Part shown: one piece after another, positions 35,638 to 46,384 of the stretch | Position numbering within the stretch: position 1 is the stretch's first letter | Layout of the letters: each line of letters begins with the position of its first letter | Origin: an uncultured Solirubrobacteraceae bacterium | Lineage (GTDB): Bacteria > Actinomycetota > Thermoleophilia > Solirubrobacterales > Solirubrobacteraceae | Direction of reading: 5' to 3' | DNA: 64,000 nucleotides | Assembly: GCA_902806205.1 (NCBI GenBank) | Contig: CADCVR010000058.1 | Location: 1 to 64,000 of the forward strand | Notes under the pieces: model-generated | Told to the model about the DNA's origin: nothing | Databases searched by the model: none | Seen by the model: only the letters and a program-made list of their open reading frames with translations | Program-made: the position numbers and the translations under genes

Positions 35638-36431
35638 ACGTGCTCGAGCGCATCGTCGAGGCCACCCACAAGGAGGTCCGGCGCCGCCGCGAGGAGGTTC
35701 CGCTGTCCGAGCTTGAGGCGCACCTCGCCGTCCGCGGCGACGACCGGCCGTTCTCCGAGGCGCTCACCCGCCCGGGCATCTCGGTCATCGCCGAGCACAA
35801 GCGACGCTCGCCCTCGGCGGGCGAGATCCGCAAGGGCTCCACGGTCGAGGAGATCGTCGCCGCCTACGAGCGCGGGGGCGCGGCCGCGCTGTCGATCCTC
35901 ACGGAGGGCCCGCACTTCGCCGGCTCCCTGGACGATCTGCGTGCCGCGCAGGATTCCTGCCGGCTGCCGATCCTGCGCAAGGACTTCCTCGTCGACGTCT
36001 ATCAGGTGTACGAGTCGGCGGCCTGGGGCGCGGACGCGATCCTGCTCATCGTCGCCGCCCTGGACGACGACGAGCTCACGCTCCTGCATCGCGAGGCACT
36101 CACGCTGGACCTCGACGTCCTGGTGGAAGTCCACGACGAGGAGGAGCTCTCCCGGGCGTTGGAGGGGCTCGACGCCGACGTCATCGGCATCAACAACCGC
36201 GACCTCACCGACTTCTCCGTCGACGTGCAGCGCACCTACGACCTGCTCAGCGACGTGCCGGCGGGCAAGACCGTCGTGTCCGAATCGGGTTTTCACGACC
36301 GAGCGCAGCTCGAGGACCTCGAACGTGTCGGCGTCGACGCGGTGTTGATCGGTGAGAGCCTGATGCGCGCGCCCGACCCCGCGGACGCCCTTCGCGACCT
36401 CACCGACCATCACGACAGCGAACCGCTTTAG
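35634..36431 (+). CDS. trpC: Indole-3-glycerol phosphate synthase
   Basis: The 265-aa TIM-barrel protein has VIAEHKRRSPSAGEI (catalytic Lys), LSILTEGPHFAGSL, LPILRKDFLVDVYQV, ALDLDVLVEVHDEEEL-like TLDLDVLVEVHDEEE, IGINNRDLTDF and VSESGFHDRAQ. It closes the indole ring in tryptophan synthesis. ATG 35634 is set by ATGA overlap with trpD. The htrA gene follows after 57 bp. Confidence 0.94.
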   Translation: MNVLERIVEATHKEVRRRREEVPLSELEAHLAVRGDDRPFSEALTRPGISVIAEHKRRSPSAGEIRKGSTVEEIVAAYERGGAAALSILTEGPHFAGSLDDLRAAQDSCRLPILRKDFLVDVYQVYESAAWGADAILLIVAALDDDELTLLHREALTLDLDVLVEVHDEEELSRALEGLDADVIGINNRDLTDFSVDVQRTYDLLSDVPAGKTVVSESGFHDRAQLEDLERVGVDAVLIGESLMRAPDPADALRDLTDHHDSEPL

Positions 36432-36488
36432 CCTGGCTTCAATCGCCGCCAAGCTCAGCTTCACGTCCGCCGCCCACCCTTGAGGCGC

Positions 36489-37679
36489 ATGGAGACGCGG
36501 ACCCTCATCCCTGTGGCCGTCACCTCGGCGGTGCTCGGCGGCGGCGTCGTCGCGATCGCGGTGGCCGTCCTCGGCCTCGGCGCCACCTCGGAGACCACCA
36601 CGATCGTGCAGCAGGCACCCATGGCGATGAGCCGGAGCACCGTCCGCTCCGAGGGCGGGCTCACCGCCCGCGACCTCTACAAGCGCGACTCCCCCGGAGT
36701 CGTCTTCGTCAAGGCCGACGTCGTCCAGGGTGCCGAGGACTCCTCGCCGTTCGACCTCGGCTCTCCGCGGGCCGAGCCCGGAGACGCGACGGGCTCGGGG
36801 TTCGTCATCGACCGCTCGGGCAACATCCTCACCAACGCCCACGTCGTCGACGGCGCCGTCAAGGTCATGGTGCAGCTCGCCGACCAGAAGACGGTCGAGG
36901 CGCGGGTCGTCGGCCGCGACACCTCCTCCGATCTCGCGCTGCTGAAGATCGACCCGGACGGCCTGGCCCTGCGGCCGCTCGAGCTCGGCTCGGCCAAGGA
37001 CACCCAGGTCGGCGACCCGGTCATCGCGATCGGCAACCCGTTCGGCCTCGATCGCACGCTCACCACGGGAGTCGTCTCCGCGCTCCAGCGCCAGATCACC
37101 GCGCCCAACGGGTTCACGATCACCGACGTCATCCAGACCGACGCGGCGATCAACCCGGGCAACTCGGGCGGCCCGCTGATCGACGCCGCGGGCCGCGTCA
37201 TCGGCATCAACTCGCAGATCGAGGCCGGCTCCGGGGGTGGCAACGTCGGCATCGGCTTCGCGGTTCCGATCGACACCGCCAAGCAGATCCTCCCCGCGCT
37301 CAAGCAGGACGGCACGGTCGAGCGGGCCTACCTCGGCATCACCTCGCTGACCATCGACGGCTCCGTCGCGGCCGCGAGCCTCCCGACCGAGCGGGGGGTG
37401 CTCGTGCAGACCGTCCAGCAGGGCAGCCCGGCCGAGAAGGCCGGCATCCGTGCCGGGGGCCTGTCGGGACAGCTGCCCGACGGCACGACCATCGAGCTCG
37501 GGGGCGACATCATCAAGCGCGTCGCGGGCAGCCCGATCCGGACCTCCGACGAGCTCGCCAGGATCGTCGCGGCCCAGAAGCCCGGCAGCGTCGTGACGGT
37601 CGAGCTCCTCCGCGGCAAGGAGCGCCGTTCGGTGAAGGTCAAGCTCAGCTCACGCCCGAACGCCTCCCGCGGAGGCTGA
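36489..37679 (+). CDS. HtrA/DegP-type membrane-anchored serine protease with PDZ domain
   Basis: The 396-aa protein has one N-terminal transmembrane helix (residues 8-32) and then a trypsin-like domain. The triad is His118 (LTNAHVVDG), Asp148 (SSDLALLKI) and Ser226 (NPGNSGGPL). A PDZ domain follows at about 290-390 with YLGITSL and GSPAEKAGIRAGG. It should act on misfolded proteins outside the membrane. TTG 36480 is an alternative start three codons upstream. Its place between trpC and trpF is unrelated in function. Confidence 0.93.
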   Translation: METRTLIPVAVTSAVLGGGVVAIAVAVLGLGATSETTTIVQQAPMAMSRSTVRSEGGLTARDLYKRDSPGVVFVKADVVQGAEDSSPFDLGSPRAEPGDATGSGFVIDRSGNILTNAHVVDGAVKVMVQLADQKTVEARVVGRDTSSDLALLKIDPDGLALRPLELGSAKDTQVGDPVIAIGNPFGLDRTLTTGVVSALQRQITAPNGFTITDVIQTDAAINPGNSGGPLIDAAGRVIGINSQIEAGSGGGNVGIGFAVPIDTAKQILPALKQDGTVERAYLGITSLTIDGSVAAASLPTERGVLVQTVQQGSPAEKAGIRAGGLSGQLPDGTTIELGGDIIKRVAGSPIRTSDELARIVAAQKPGSVVTVELLRGKERRSVKVKLSSRPNASRGG

Positions 37680-37697
37680 GCTCCGCCTCACCCGCTC

Positions 37698-37703
37698 TAC
37701 GAT
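37698..37703 (+). promoter_or_regulatory. Leaderless-type -10 hexamer that decides the trpF start
   Basis: TACGAT overlaps an in-frame ATG at 37702 and ends 7 nt before GTG 37711, so the GTG is the likelier start. Confidence 0.5.
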
Positions 37704-37710
37704 GCGAGGT

Positions 37711-38369
37711 GTGTCCCGCGCGCCCCGCATCAAGATCTGTGGCATCACGAGCCCCGGAGACGGGGAGCACGCAGTCGAGGCGGGGGCCTGGGCGATCGGC
37801 ATGGTCTTCTGGCCTGGTTCGCCCCGGGCCGTCACGGTCGACACCGCCGCGCACATCGCGGCGCCGCTGCGCCGCCGCGCGGAGCTGGTCGGCGTCTTCG
37901 TCAACGCGACCCTCGACGAGGTCGTCGGGACCGCGGAGGCCGTCGGGCTGACGTGGATCCAGCTGCACGGGGACGAGGGGCCGGCGTTCTGCGAGGCCGC
38001 GGCACGGCGCGCCGGGGTGAAGGTCCTCAAGGCCGCGCGCGTGCGGGCGAAGTCCGACGTCCAGGCCATCGACGTCTTCCGCAACGTCGACGCGCACCTC
38101 CTGGACGCGTTCCGCCCCGGCGAGCCCGGCGGCACCGGCGAGACGTTCGAGTGGGGATTGGCCGGCGAGCGGCGCTCCGCCCTGCCGCTCATGCTGGCGG
38201 GCGGGCTCACCCCGGGGAACGTCGCGGCGGGCATCGCCCGGACGCGGCCGTGGGCGGTCGACGTCTCCTCGGGCGTGGAGGCCGCTCCGGGGGTCAAGGA
38301 TCCCGGCAGGGTCGAGGCCTTCGTCGCGGCGGTGCGGGCCACCGCCCCGGAGCCGGTGGAGTCCGCGCC

Positions 38370-38373
<4 letters not shown>
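37711..38373 (+). CDS. trpF: Phosphoribosylanthranilate isomerase
   Basis: The 220-aa TIM-barrel protein begins [16 protein letters not shown] with the catalytic Cys in KICGIT. It contains [37 protein letters not shown] and [15 protein letters not shown]. It isomerises phosphoribosylanthranilate. GTG 37711 is preferred over ATG 37702, which falls within the -10 hexamer TACGAT. It overlaps trpB by 4 bp. Confidence 0.94.
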
Positions 38374-39544
<1,171 letters not shown>

Positions 39545-39548
<4 letters not shown>

Positions 39549-40405
39549 GCGCGCCGGAAGCCCGGCGAGTGCCGTTCGGAACCCACCCCTCGGGCACTCA
39601 TCAGCACTCGGCGGCTGGTGGGGAGCAGCGCATCGCCGCCGCGTTCGGCAAGCCCGGGCGCCGCGCAGCGCTGATGCCCTACCTCATGGGCGGCTTCCCG
39701 GACCTCGACCGCTCCCGTGGGATCGGGGAGGCCTACGCCGACGGCGGCGCCGACCTCGTCGAGCTCGGCGTCCCGTACTCCGATCCGCTTGCCGACGGTC
39801 CCGTCATCCAGGCCGCCGGCACGCGCGCCCTGCGCTCCGGCGCGACGCTCGACGGCGTGCTCGGCGTGTGCGAGGCGCTCGCGCCGCGGCTGCCGGTGGT
39901 GCTCATGGTCTACGCGAACGTCGTCTACGCGCGCGGGGTGCAGGCGTTCACCGCGGCCCTGCGCGACGCAGGCGCCAGCGGGCTGATCGTGCCCGACCTG
40001 CCGCTGGAAGAGGCGCCGCTCGTGCTCGAGGCCTGTGACGCCTCCGGCCTGGCGCTGGTGCCGCTGGTCGCGCCGACCTCTCCCGACGAGCGCATGGGCC
40101 GCATCGGCGCTCGCGCCCGCGGCTTCCTCTACACCGTCTCGGTGACGGGGACCACGGGGGAGCGCGTCGCGCTCGAGGACGCCTTCGGCCCGATCGTCAC
40201 GCGGGCCAAGGCGCACACGCACGTCCCCGTCGCCTTGGGCTTCGGCATCGCCACGCCGGAGCAGGCGCGTGCGGCCGCAGACGCCGGCGCCGACGGCGTG
40301 ATCGTCGGCTCGCGCCTCGTGCGCGCCGCCGCCGAGCACGCCGACGACCCGGCCGGAGCGGTGCGCGACATCGTCGCCGGCTTGGCCGCGGGCCTCCACG
40401 CATGA
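39545..40405 (+). CDS. trpA: Tryptophan synthase alpha subunit
   Basis: The 286-aa TIM-barrel protein has [33 protein letters not shown] with the catalytic Glu and Asp, [27 protein letters not shown] and [10 protein letters not shown]. It releases indole from indole-3-glycerol phosphate into the TrpB tunnel. The first 25-30 residues ([18 protein letters not shown]) extend beyond the family start. This is the last gene of the trp cluster. Confidence 0.95.
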
Positions 40406-40445
40406 GCCGAATCCATCCGCCCGACCGTGTGTTGCACTCCGTGTG

Positions 40446-42491
40446 ATGCGCACGACGGACCGCCCCGTCTGCCTCTGCGCGCTGCTGGCGGTGACGGCGC
40501 TCCTGCTGTCGGCGGTCCCGGCGGCCATGGCGGCGCCCGGCGACCTGGACGCGAGCTTCGGCGGGACCGGCATCGTCAAGCGCTCGGGCTCCGGCGTCGA
40601 CGCGGCCGTCCAGGCCGACGGCAAGGTCGTCCGGCTCACCCGGGAGTTCGAGATCGCGCGCTACACCGTCGACGGGAGGCTCGATCCGACGTTCGGCACG
40701 GGCGGCGTCGTCACCGCGCCCGGCGGCAACGGGGATGCGATCATCGTCCAGCCCGACGGCCGGATCGTCGCCGTTGGCGATCGCACCGACGGATCAGACA
40801 CGAACTTCCTGGTGCGGCGCTATCTTCCCGACGGAACCCGGGACGCCGGCTTCGGGACCGACGGAGCCGTGGCCACCCCGATCGCGGCCTCCGGCGGCGC
40901 TGATCGTGCCTTGGCGGTGGCCGTCGCGCCTGACGGCAAGCTCGTGGTGGCCGGGTGCACGAGCCCGATGGCCTCCTGTGGTGCGCCCGGATCCAGCGCG
41001 AGCTCGGACACCGCGGTGGCCCGCTACACCGCGGACGGCGCGCTCGATCCCAGCTTCGACAGAGACGGCAGGGTCACGGTCGTCGTCGGCGCGGGCGATC
41101 GCGGCGACCAGGCCAACGGCGTGGCGGTGCGTCCCGACGGAGGCGTCGTCCTTGGGGGCACGGCCGACACCCGGATCGACGCCGGCGGCCCCGTCGACGA
41201 GGACTTCGCGGTGACGCAGCTCTCCCCGGGCGGCCAGCGCGACCTCACGTACTCCGACGACGGGATCGCGACCGTCGGCATCGAGCTCGGCGGCGAGCGG
41301 CGGGACGACGGGCGAGCAGGCGTGGCGCTCCAGCGCGACGGCAAGGTGCTGATCGCCGGCCAGAGCGGGCCGTCGAGCACCGTGTCGTCCTTCGCCGTGG
41401 CGCGGCTGGACTCCGGGGGCGCGCTCGACCCGGGTTTCGGCGCGGGGGGAGTCGCGCGTACGGGCGTCGGCTCCACAAGCGCCGGCGTCGCCCGCGGCCT
41501 GGCGCTCCAATCCGACGGCAAGGCCGTGCTCGTCGGCCACGACGGCCAGGAGAGGGGCATCCTCGCCGTCCGCTACACGACCGCGGGCGCCGTCGACCCG
41601 ACGTTCGGCAACCACGGCCAGGTCGTCGTCGCCGGCGAGGACGCACCGGCCGTCTCGGTCAGGACCGACGCCGACGATCAGCCGATCCTCTCCGGGGGGA
41701 CGGGCGTGGGCTTCGTCGCCCGGCTCGCCGGCGACGACCGCGCGGATCTGGGCTTCAGATCCTTTCCGAGGCCGGCGATCCTCTACACCGCGCCCGGTTC
41801 GGACAGCGGTCTGTTCTTCATCCACAACCGCGGTCCGAAGGGCGCCAGGGCGGTGACCCTCGATTCCTCGATCCCCGCGGGAGCGACCGTCTCGTCGCTC
41901 ACCACGACGCAGGGCAGCTGCGCGCTGACGGCCCGGATCGCCTGCGCGCTCGGAGACCTGCCGGCCGGCGGCGAGGCGCAGGTGCGCTTCCGGTTCGCGG
42001 TCGAGTCAGGGGGCCGCTATTCGTTCCTCGGCACGGTCGACAGCGCCACCGTCGACCCCGCCCGCACGAACAACAAGTTCGATGCCGGAACCTTCTTCGC
42101 CAGCCGCCTGGGCCGTCCGCTTCCGCCCCCGCAGCCCCCGCCCGCGCCCGACATCAGCAAGCCGCGGCTGACGTCCGTCCGGCTCGCACGCCCGTCGTTT
42201 CGCCGCAGCCGCGGATCGACCCGGCTGACCTTCACCCTCTCCGAGGCCGCCGAGGTCCGGGTGACGTTCTCCGGCGTGGCGCGCGTACGCGGCCGCGAGC
42301 GCCTCGTCCGTATCCCCGGGGCACTCGTCCTCGACCGGCAGCGCGGACGCAACGGGCTGACCTTCACCGCCCGCCTCGCCGATCGCGCGCGGCGGGTCGC
42401 GCCCGGGCGTTACCGGGTCGCCTTGGTCGCCTCCGACCGCGCCGGCAACCGCGCCGCCGCCGTTCGGCGGACGTTCACGATCCGGCGGTGA
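40446..42491 (+). CDS. Secreted delta-60 repeat protein
   Basis: The 681-aa protein has a signal peptide ending near AMAAPGDLD. About seven delta-60 style repeats have LDxxFGxxG cores (LDASFGGTG, LDPTFGTGG, LDPSFDRDG, LDPGFGAGG, VDPTFGNHG) alternating with VQPDGRIVAVG-like strands, forming a probable beta-propeller. An Ig-like/DUF11-like domain (about 430-550), a Pro-rich hinge and a basic beta-rich C-terminal domain follow. It probably sits at the cell surface; no function is known. GTG 40443 is an alternative start. Confidence 0.85.
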   Translation: MRTTDRPVCLCALLAVTALLLSAVPAAMAAPGDLDASFGGTGIVKRSGSGVDAAVQADGKVVRLTREFEIARYTVDGRLDPTFGTGGVVTAPGGNGDAIIVQPDGRIVAVGDRTDGSDTNFLVRRYLPDGTRDAGFGTDGAVATPIAASGGADRALAVAVAPDGKLVVAGCTSPMASCGAPGSSASSDTAVARYTADGALDPSFDRDGRVTVVVGAGDRGDQANGVAVRPDGGVVLGGTADTRIDAGGPVDEDFAVTQLSPGGQRDLTYSDDGIATVGIELGGERRDDGRAGVALQRDGKVLIAGQSGPSSTVSSFAVARLDSGGALDPGFGAGGVARTGVGSTSAGVARGLALQSDGKAVLVGHDGQERGILAVRYTTAGAVDPTFGNHGQVVVAGEDAPAVSVRTDADDQPILSGGTGVGFVARLAGDDRADLGFRSFPRPAILYTAPGSDSGLFFIHNRGPKGARAVTLDSSIPAGATVSSLTTTQGSCALTARIACALGDLPAGGEAQVRFRFAVESGGRYSFLGTVDSATVDPARTNNKFDAGTFFASRLGRPLPPPQPPPAPDISKPRLTSVRLARPSFRRSRGSTRLTFTLSEAAEVRVTFSGVARVRGRERLVRIPGALVLDRQRGRNGLTFTARLADRARRVAPGRYRVALVASDRAGNRAAAVRRTFTIRR

Positions 42492-42517
42492 GCGGCAGTC
42501 GGGCCGCATTGCTCTTG

Positions 42518-42523
42518 TAGACT
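42518..42523 (+). promoter_or_regulatory. Leaderless-type -10 hexamer of the 54-residue membrane protein
   Basis: TAGACT ends 9 nt before ATG 42533, with no Shine-Dalgarno. Confidence 0.5.
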
Positions 42524-42532
42524 CGCCGCCTC

Positions 42533-42697
42533 ATGGGTCTCGTCGCAGCCACCACCGTCGGCCTGGTCATCTGGATCGTCCTCTGGGCCCTCGGGACCAA
42601 GGCGATCGACTCGTTCATGATCACGGTCGTGATCGTGATGATCGGCGTCGCGGCCCGCATGGTCGCGCCGTCGCTCCCGGGCAACCGGAAAGCCTGA
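42533..42697 (+). CDS. 54-residue two-helix membrane protein, unknown function
   Basis: ATG 42533 to TGA 42697 encodes MGLVAATTVGLVIWIVLW, then ALGTKAIDSF, then MITVVIVMIGVAARMVAP and a short basic tail. This is a helix-turn-helix membrane hairpin with a clean TAGACT promoter hexamer. Such small proteins are easily missed in annotation. The next gene begins 24 bp downstream, and co-transcription with the binding lipoprotein is likely. No family recognised. Confidence 0.7.
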   Translation: MGLVAATTVGLVIWIVLWALGTKAIDSFMITVVIVMIGVAARMVAPSLPGNRKA

Positions 42698-42720
42698 ACC
42701 GGCCGGCGCCACCGCCCGCG

Positions 42721-43944
42721 ATGCGCCCGCGCCTGGCCGCGACGGTGGCCACCATGCTGGTCCTCGGCCTGCCGGCGTGCGAGCGCGCCGCCGAGCGGGC
42801 GGGAGACACGGGGTCGACGACCCTGACGGTGTACGCGAGCCTGCCGCTCCAGGGCCCCACCGGACCGGAGTCCGAGGCGGTGGCCAACGGCGCGCGCCTC
42901 GCGCTGCGCGAAGCCGGCGGCAAGGTCGGCGGCCTGATCGTCAAGTTGGCGGTACTGGACGATTCGACCCCGAGAGCCGACGGATGGGACCGCGAGCAGA
43001 CAGCCGAGAACGCGCGGGCGGTCGTCCGCGACCGCACGGCGATCGCCTACCTCGGCGATGGCCCGTCCGGTGCGACCGCCATCTCGCTGCCCATCCTCAA
43101 CGCGGCCGGGGTGCTGCAGGTCAGCCCCACGAGCGGCTACCAGGGGCTGACGGGCGGCCGGGACGCCGAGCGGGGCGAGCCCGAGAGGTTCTACCCCTCG
43201 GGGGTCCGGACCTTCGCGCGTCCGGTGCCCAGCGATGCGGTGCAGGCCAGGGCGCTGCTCGCGGGCCTCGACGGCGAGCGGTGCCGCCGCTTGCAGGTGC
43301 TCGACGATCGCGGCGTGGGCGGGCGCGGCCTGGCCGCCGCGGTCGAGCGACTGGCGACCGCCGCCGGCATCGAGGTCCTCAGCCGCGAAGGGCTGCCCGA
43401 GGCAGGCGACGCTTCCGAGCCGGCAGCGACCGTCGTCGAGCGCGGCGCGGACTGCGTGCTCTTCGCCGGTGCACTCGCCGACGGGGTCCCGGCGCTCTTC
43501 GACGCGCTCCACGCCGCCGATCCCCGGCTCGAGCTCTTCGGAGGCGACGACCTGGCCACCGACTCCTTCGCCCGCGCGCTCTCGGCGGGCACGCAGGCGC
43601 GGACGCACCTGACCGCGCCGCCGGGCGTCCTGGAGCCGCTTCCCGGTGTCCAGGCGTTCGTCCGGGGCTATCGCGAGACGTTCGGGATGCCGGCGCGCAC
43701 CGGCGCCATCTACGGCTACGAGGCCATGCGTCTCGTGCTCGCGGCGATCGAGCGCGCCGGCCCGCTGGGCAACGACCGTGCCGCGGTGATCGGTGCGCTG
43801 TTCGAGCTGGGCGAGCGCCAGAGCCCGCTCGGGCCGTACCGCATCGGTTCCGACGGGAACTCCACGCGCACCGCCTACTCGCGTCTCGGGGTCCGCGACG
43901 GCCGGCTCGTACGGCTGGGGACGGCGTCCTTCGGCCCGGGCTGA
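42721..43944 (+). CDS. Solitary ABC-type substrate-binding lipoprotein, LivJ paralogue
   Basis: The 407-aa protein has a short signal with lipobox LPAC (Cys20). A type I binding fold follows that parallels the LivJ at 29164: VYASLPLQGPTGPES, LDDSTPRADGWD, AIAYLGDGPSGATAISLPILN and YGYEAMRLVLAAIE. No permease or ATPase genes accompany it. It may feed the LivHMGF complex with a second ligand or act as a sensor. Relation by duplication is inferred from the shared motifs. Confidence 0.88.
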   Translation: MRPRLAATVATMLVLGLPACERAAERAGDTGSTTLTVYASLPLQGPTGPESEAVANGARLALREAGGKVGGLIVKLAVLDDSTPRADGWDREQTAENARAVVRDRTAIAYLGDGPSGATAISLPILNAAGVLQVSPTSGYQGLTGGRDAERGEPERFYPSGVRTFARPVPSDAVQARALLAGLDGERCRRLQVLDDRGVGGRGLAAAVERLATAAGIEVLSREGLPEAGDASEPAATVVERGADCVLFAGALADGVPALFDALHAADPRLELFGGDDLATDSFARALSAGTQARTHLTAPPGVLEPLPGVQAFVRGYRETFGMPARTGAIYGYEAMRLVLAAIERAGPLGNDRAAVIGALFELGERQSPLGPYRIGSDGNSTRTAYSRLGVRDGRLVRLGTASFGPG

Positions 43945-43993
43945 GCGGCCGGGTGCCTTCTTGCCGGCTTGAAGCCGGGTTCATCTGCCCGGG

Positions 43994-43999
43994 TACCCT
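43994..43999 (+). promoter_or_regulatory. Leaderless-type -10 hexamer of ftsH
   Basis: TACCCT ends 6 nt before the ftsH ATG. TTGAAG 19 nt upstream is a possible -35. A GCCGGCTT/AAGCCGG hairpin at about 43963-43978 lies in the same gap and may end the upstream transcript. Confidence 0.5.
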
Positions 44000-44005
44000 G
44001 TACGG

Positions 44006-46288
44006 ATGGCAGAAGACCCTCGTCGACCCTCCGACGATCAGCGCCACGCCTCCGACCACCAGCGGCTTGCCGCGGACGACGGGCGCAGCCAGTCCCCCGA
44101 CCGCAAGAAGGAGCCGACGCGCACCCCCTGGCGCGTCGACCCCGCCGCCGACGGGCGCGGGAAGCCCGACGCGCCCAAGGGGCCGATGGGCGGCATGAAG
44201 TGGCGCCCTCTCCTGGTCGCCGTCGTGCTGGTCCTGGCCCTGAACTTCTGGTTGTCGACGCTGCTGCCGGGCGGCGACCGCCCCACCCGCATCTCCTACA
44301 ACCCGACCTTCGTCGAGCAGGTGGAGAACGGCAACGTCAAGGAGATCTCCTCACGTGGGGAGACGATCTCCGGCGAGTTCAAGCGCGAGGTCGACCCGCC
44401 GGGCGAGGCCAAGCCGAACATCGAGTTCACGACCGAGGTCCCGACGTTCGCCAACGCCGACCAGCTCTCGCGGATCCTGCAGGAGAACAAGGTCGAGATC
44501 AACGCCGAGCCCCCGACGGCCGGCCGCTCGCTGCTGGCGAGCTTTCTCATCTCGCTGCTCCCGACGCTGCTGATCATCGGCGTCCTCGTCTACATCATCC
44601 GGAAGGCGTCCGCGGGAGGCGCGGCGGGCATGGGGGGCTTCGGGCGCTCCAAGGCCAAGCGCGTCGACCAGGACGCCAACCAGCTGCGCACGACCTTCGA
44701 CGACGTCGCGGGCATCGATGAGGCCGAGGACGAGCTGAAGGAGATCGTCGACTTCCTCAAGAACCCGGAGAAGTACAAGGCACTCGGAGCGCGCATCCCG
44801 AAGGGGGTCCTGCTGTCGGGCCCGCCCGGGACGGGCAAGACGCTGCTGGCGCGCGCCATGGCCGGCGAGGCCGACGCGGCGTTCTTCACCGCCAGCGCGG
44901 CGGAGTTCATCGAGATGATCGTCGGCGTCGGGGCATCGCGCGTGCGTGACCTGTTCGAGCAGGCCAAGAAGGCCGCGCCCGCGATCATCTTCATCGACGA
45001 GCTCGATGCGATCGGCCGCTCCCGCGGCGGCGGCAACGCGATGGGCGGTCACGACGAGCGCGAGCAGACGCTCAACCAGATCCTCACCGAGATGGACGGC
45101 TTCGACCCGTCGATCGGTGTCATCGTCCTGGCGGCCACGAACCGTCCTGAAGTCCTCGATTCCGCCCTGCTGCGTCCGGGCCGCTTCGATCGGCGCGTCA
45201 CCGTGCAGCCGCCGGACAAGGTCGGCCGCGAGGCGATCCTCAAGGTCCACACGCGCTCGGTGCCACTCGAGGGTGAGGTCGATCTGTCCGGCATCGCGTC
45301 CTCGACTCCCGGCATGGTCGGTGCGGACCTCGCGAACCTCATCAACGAGGCCGCACTGCTGGCCGCCCGGCGTGGGCACAAGCGCGTCGACCGCCAGGAT
45401 CTGGGCGACGCCCTCGAGCGGGTGGTCCTCGGCGCCGAGCGCAAGGTCGTGATGAGCGAGGAGGAGCGGGAGCGCACGGCCTATCACGAGGCCGGCCACG
45501 CGCTGGTCGGCATGCTCACCCCGGGCGCGGACCCCGTGCGCAAGGTCTCGATCATCCCGCGTGGCATGGCCCTGGGCGTGACCATGAGCGCGCCGGAGGC
45601 CGACCGCTTCAACTACGACCAGGGGTACCTGCGCTCGAAGATCCTCGTCGCGCTCGGGGGGCGCGTGGCCGAGGAGGTCGTCTACGGGAACATCACCACG
45701 GGCGCCGAGTCGGACATCCAGCAGCTCACGGGCATCGCCCGCGGCATGGTCACGCGCTGGGGCATGAGCGAGGCGATCGGGCCGATCGCCGTCGACGGGC
45801 AGAGCCCGAACGGCATGCTCCTGCCGGGTGCGGCGGAGACGTCGCAGGCGACGCAGGAGCTCATCGACCACGAGGTCCGCCGGATCGTCGACGAGGCCCA
45901 CCACGACGTGACGATGCTCCTGACCGAGCACCGCGACCAGCTCGAGTCGCTGACGCGGACCCTGCTGGAGGACGAGACGCTCGACGAGGACCAGTCCTAC
46001 GCCGCCGCGCGCGTCCCGCATCCCACTCCGGCCGAGCGCCAGGCGATCCGCGACGAGCGGGACTCGGCCCGCGCCGCGTTGGGCCCGGGCGCTTCCAGCA
46101 CCCCGGAGGGCGACCACCCCGACGGCGGCGGCACGGTGCCCGAGGAGGAGCGCCCCGGGCTCGAGATCGCACCGCGGCCGGGCATCGGAGACGACACCCG
46201 GGCGATCCCCGAGCCGACGCGCTTCGACGGGCCGGCCGGGCTCGAGCTTCCGGAGAAGCCGCAGCTGAGCTCCGATCGCGAACGGTGA
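44006..46288 (+). CDS. ftsH: ATP-dependent zinc metalloprotease FtsH
   Basis: The 760-aa protein has a hydrophilic N-terminal extension of about 65 residues, TM1 at 67-86, an extracytoplasmic domain, TM2 at 176-198, and an AAA domain with Walker A GPPGTGKT near 272-279 and Walker [12 protein letters not shown]. The zinc motif HEAGH is at 494-498. FtsH degrades membrane and regulatory proteins. The pore-loop segment reads EMIVGVG (Ile305), where many FtsH proteins have Phe. The C-terminal 100 residues are Pro/Glu/Gly-rich. Independent TACCCT promoter upstream. Confidence 0.96.
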   Translation: MAEDPRRPSDDQRHASDHQRLAADDGRSQSPDRKKEPTRTPWRVDPAADGRGKPDAPKGPMGGMKWRPLLVAVVLVLALNFWLSTLLPGGDRPTRISYNPTFVEQVENGNVKEISSRGETISGEFKREVDPPGEAKPNIEFTTEVPTFANADQLSRILQENKVEINAEPPTAGRSLLASFLISLLPTLLIIGVLVYIIRKASAGGAAGMGGFGRSKAKRVDQDANQLRTTFDDVAGIDEAEDELKEIVDFLKNPEKYKALGARIPKGVLLSGPPGTGKTLLARAMAGEADAAFFTASAAEFIEMIVGVGASRVRDLFEQAKKAAPAIIFIDELDAIGRSRGGGNAMGGHDEREQTLNQILTEMDGFDPSIGVIVLAATNRPEVLDSALLRPGRFDRRVTVQPPDKVGREAILKVHTRSVPLEGEVDLSGIASSTPGMVGADLANLINEAALLAARRGHKRVDRQDLGDALERVVLGAERKVVMSEEERERTAYHEAGHALVGMLTPGADPVRKVSIIPRGMALGVTMSAPEADRFNYDQGYLRSKILVALGGRVAEEVVYGNITTGAESDIQQLTGIARGMVTRWGMSEAIGPIAVDGQSPNGMLLPGAAETSQATQELIDHEVRRIVDEAHHDVTMLLTEHRDQLESLTRTLLEDETLDEDQSYAAARVPHPTPAERQAIRDERDSARAALGPGASSTPEGDHPDGGGTVPEEERPGLEIAPRPGIGDDTRAIPEPTRFDGPAGLELPEKPQLSSDRER

Positions 46289-46384
46289 TCGCAGGCGTCG
46301 GCGTCGACCTCAAGCGCCTCACGTGGGACGGGCACACCGTAAGGTGGTCGAGGCGCTGCTCGACCCGCGTGTCCTTGCGACCGT

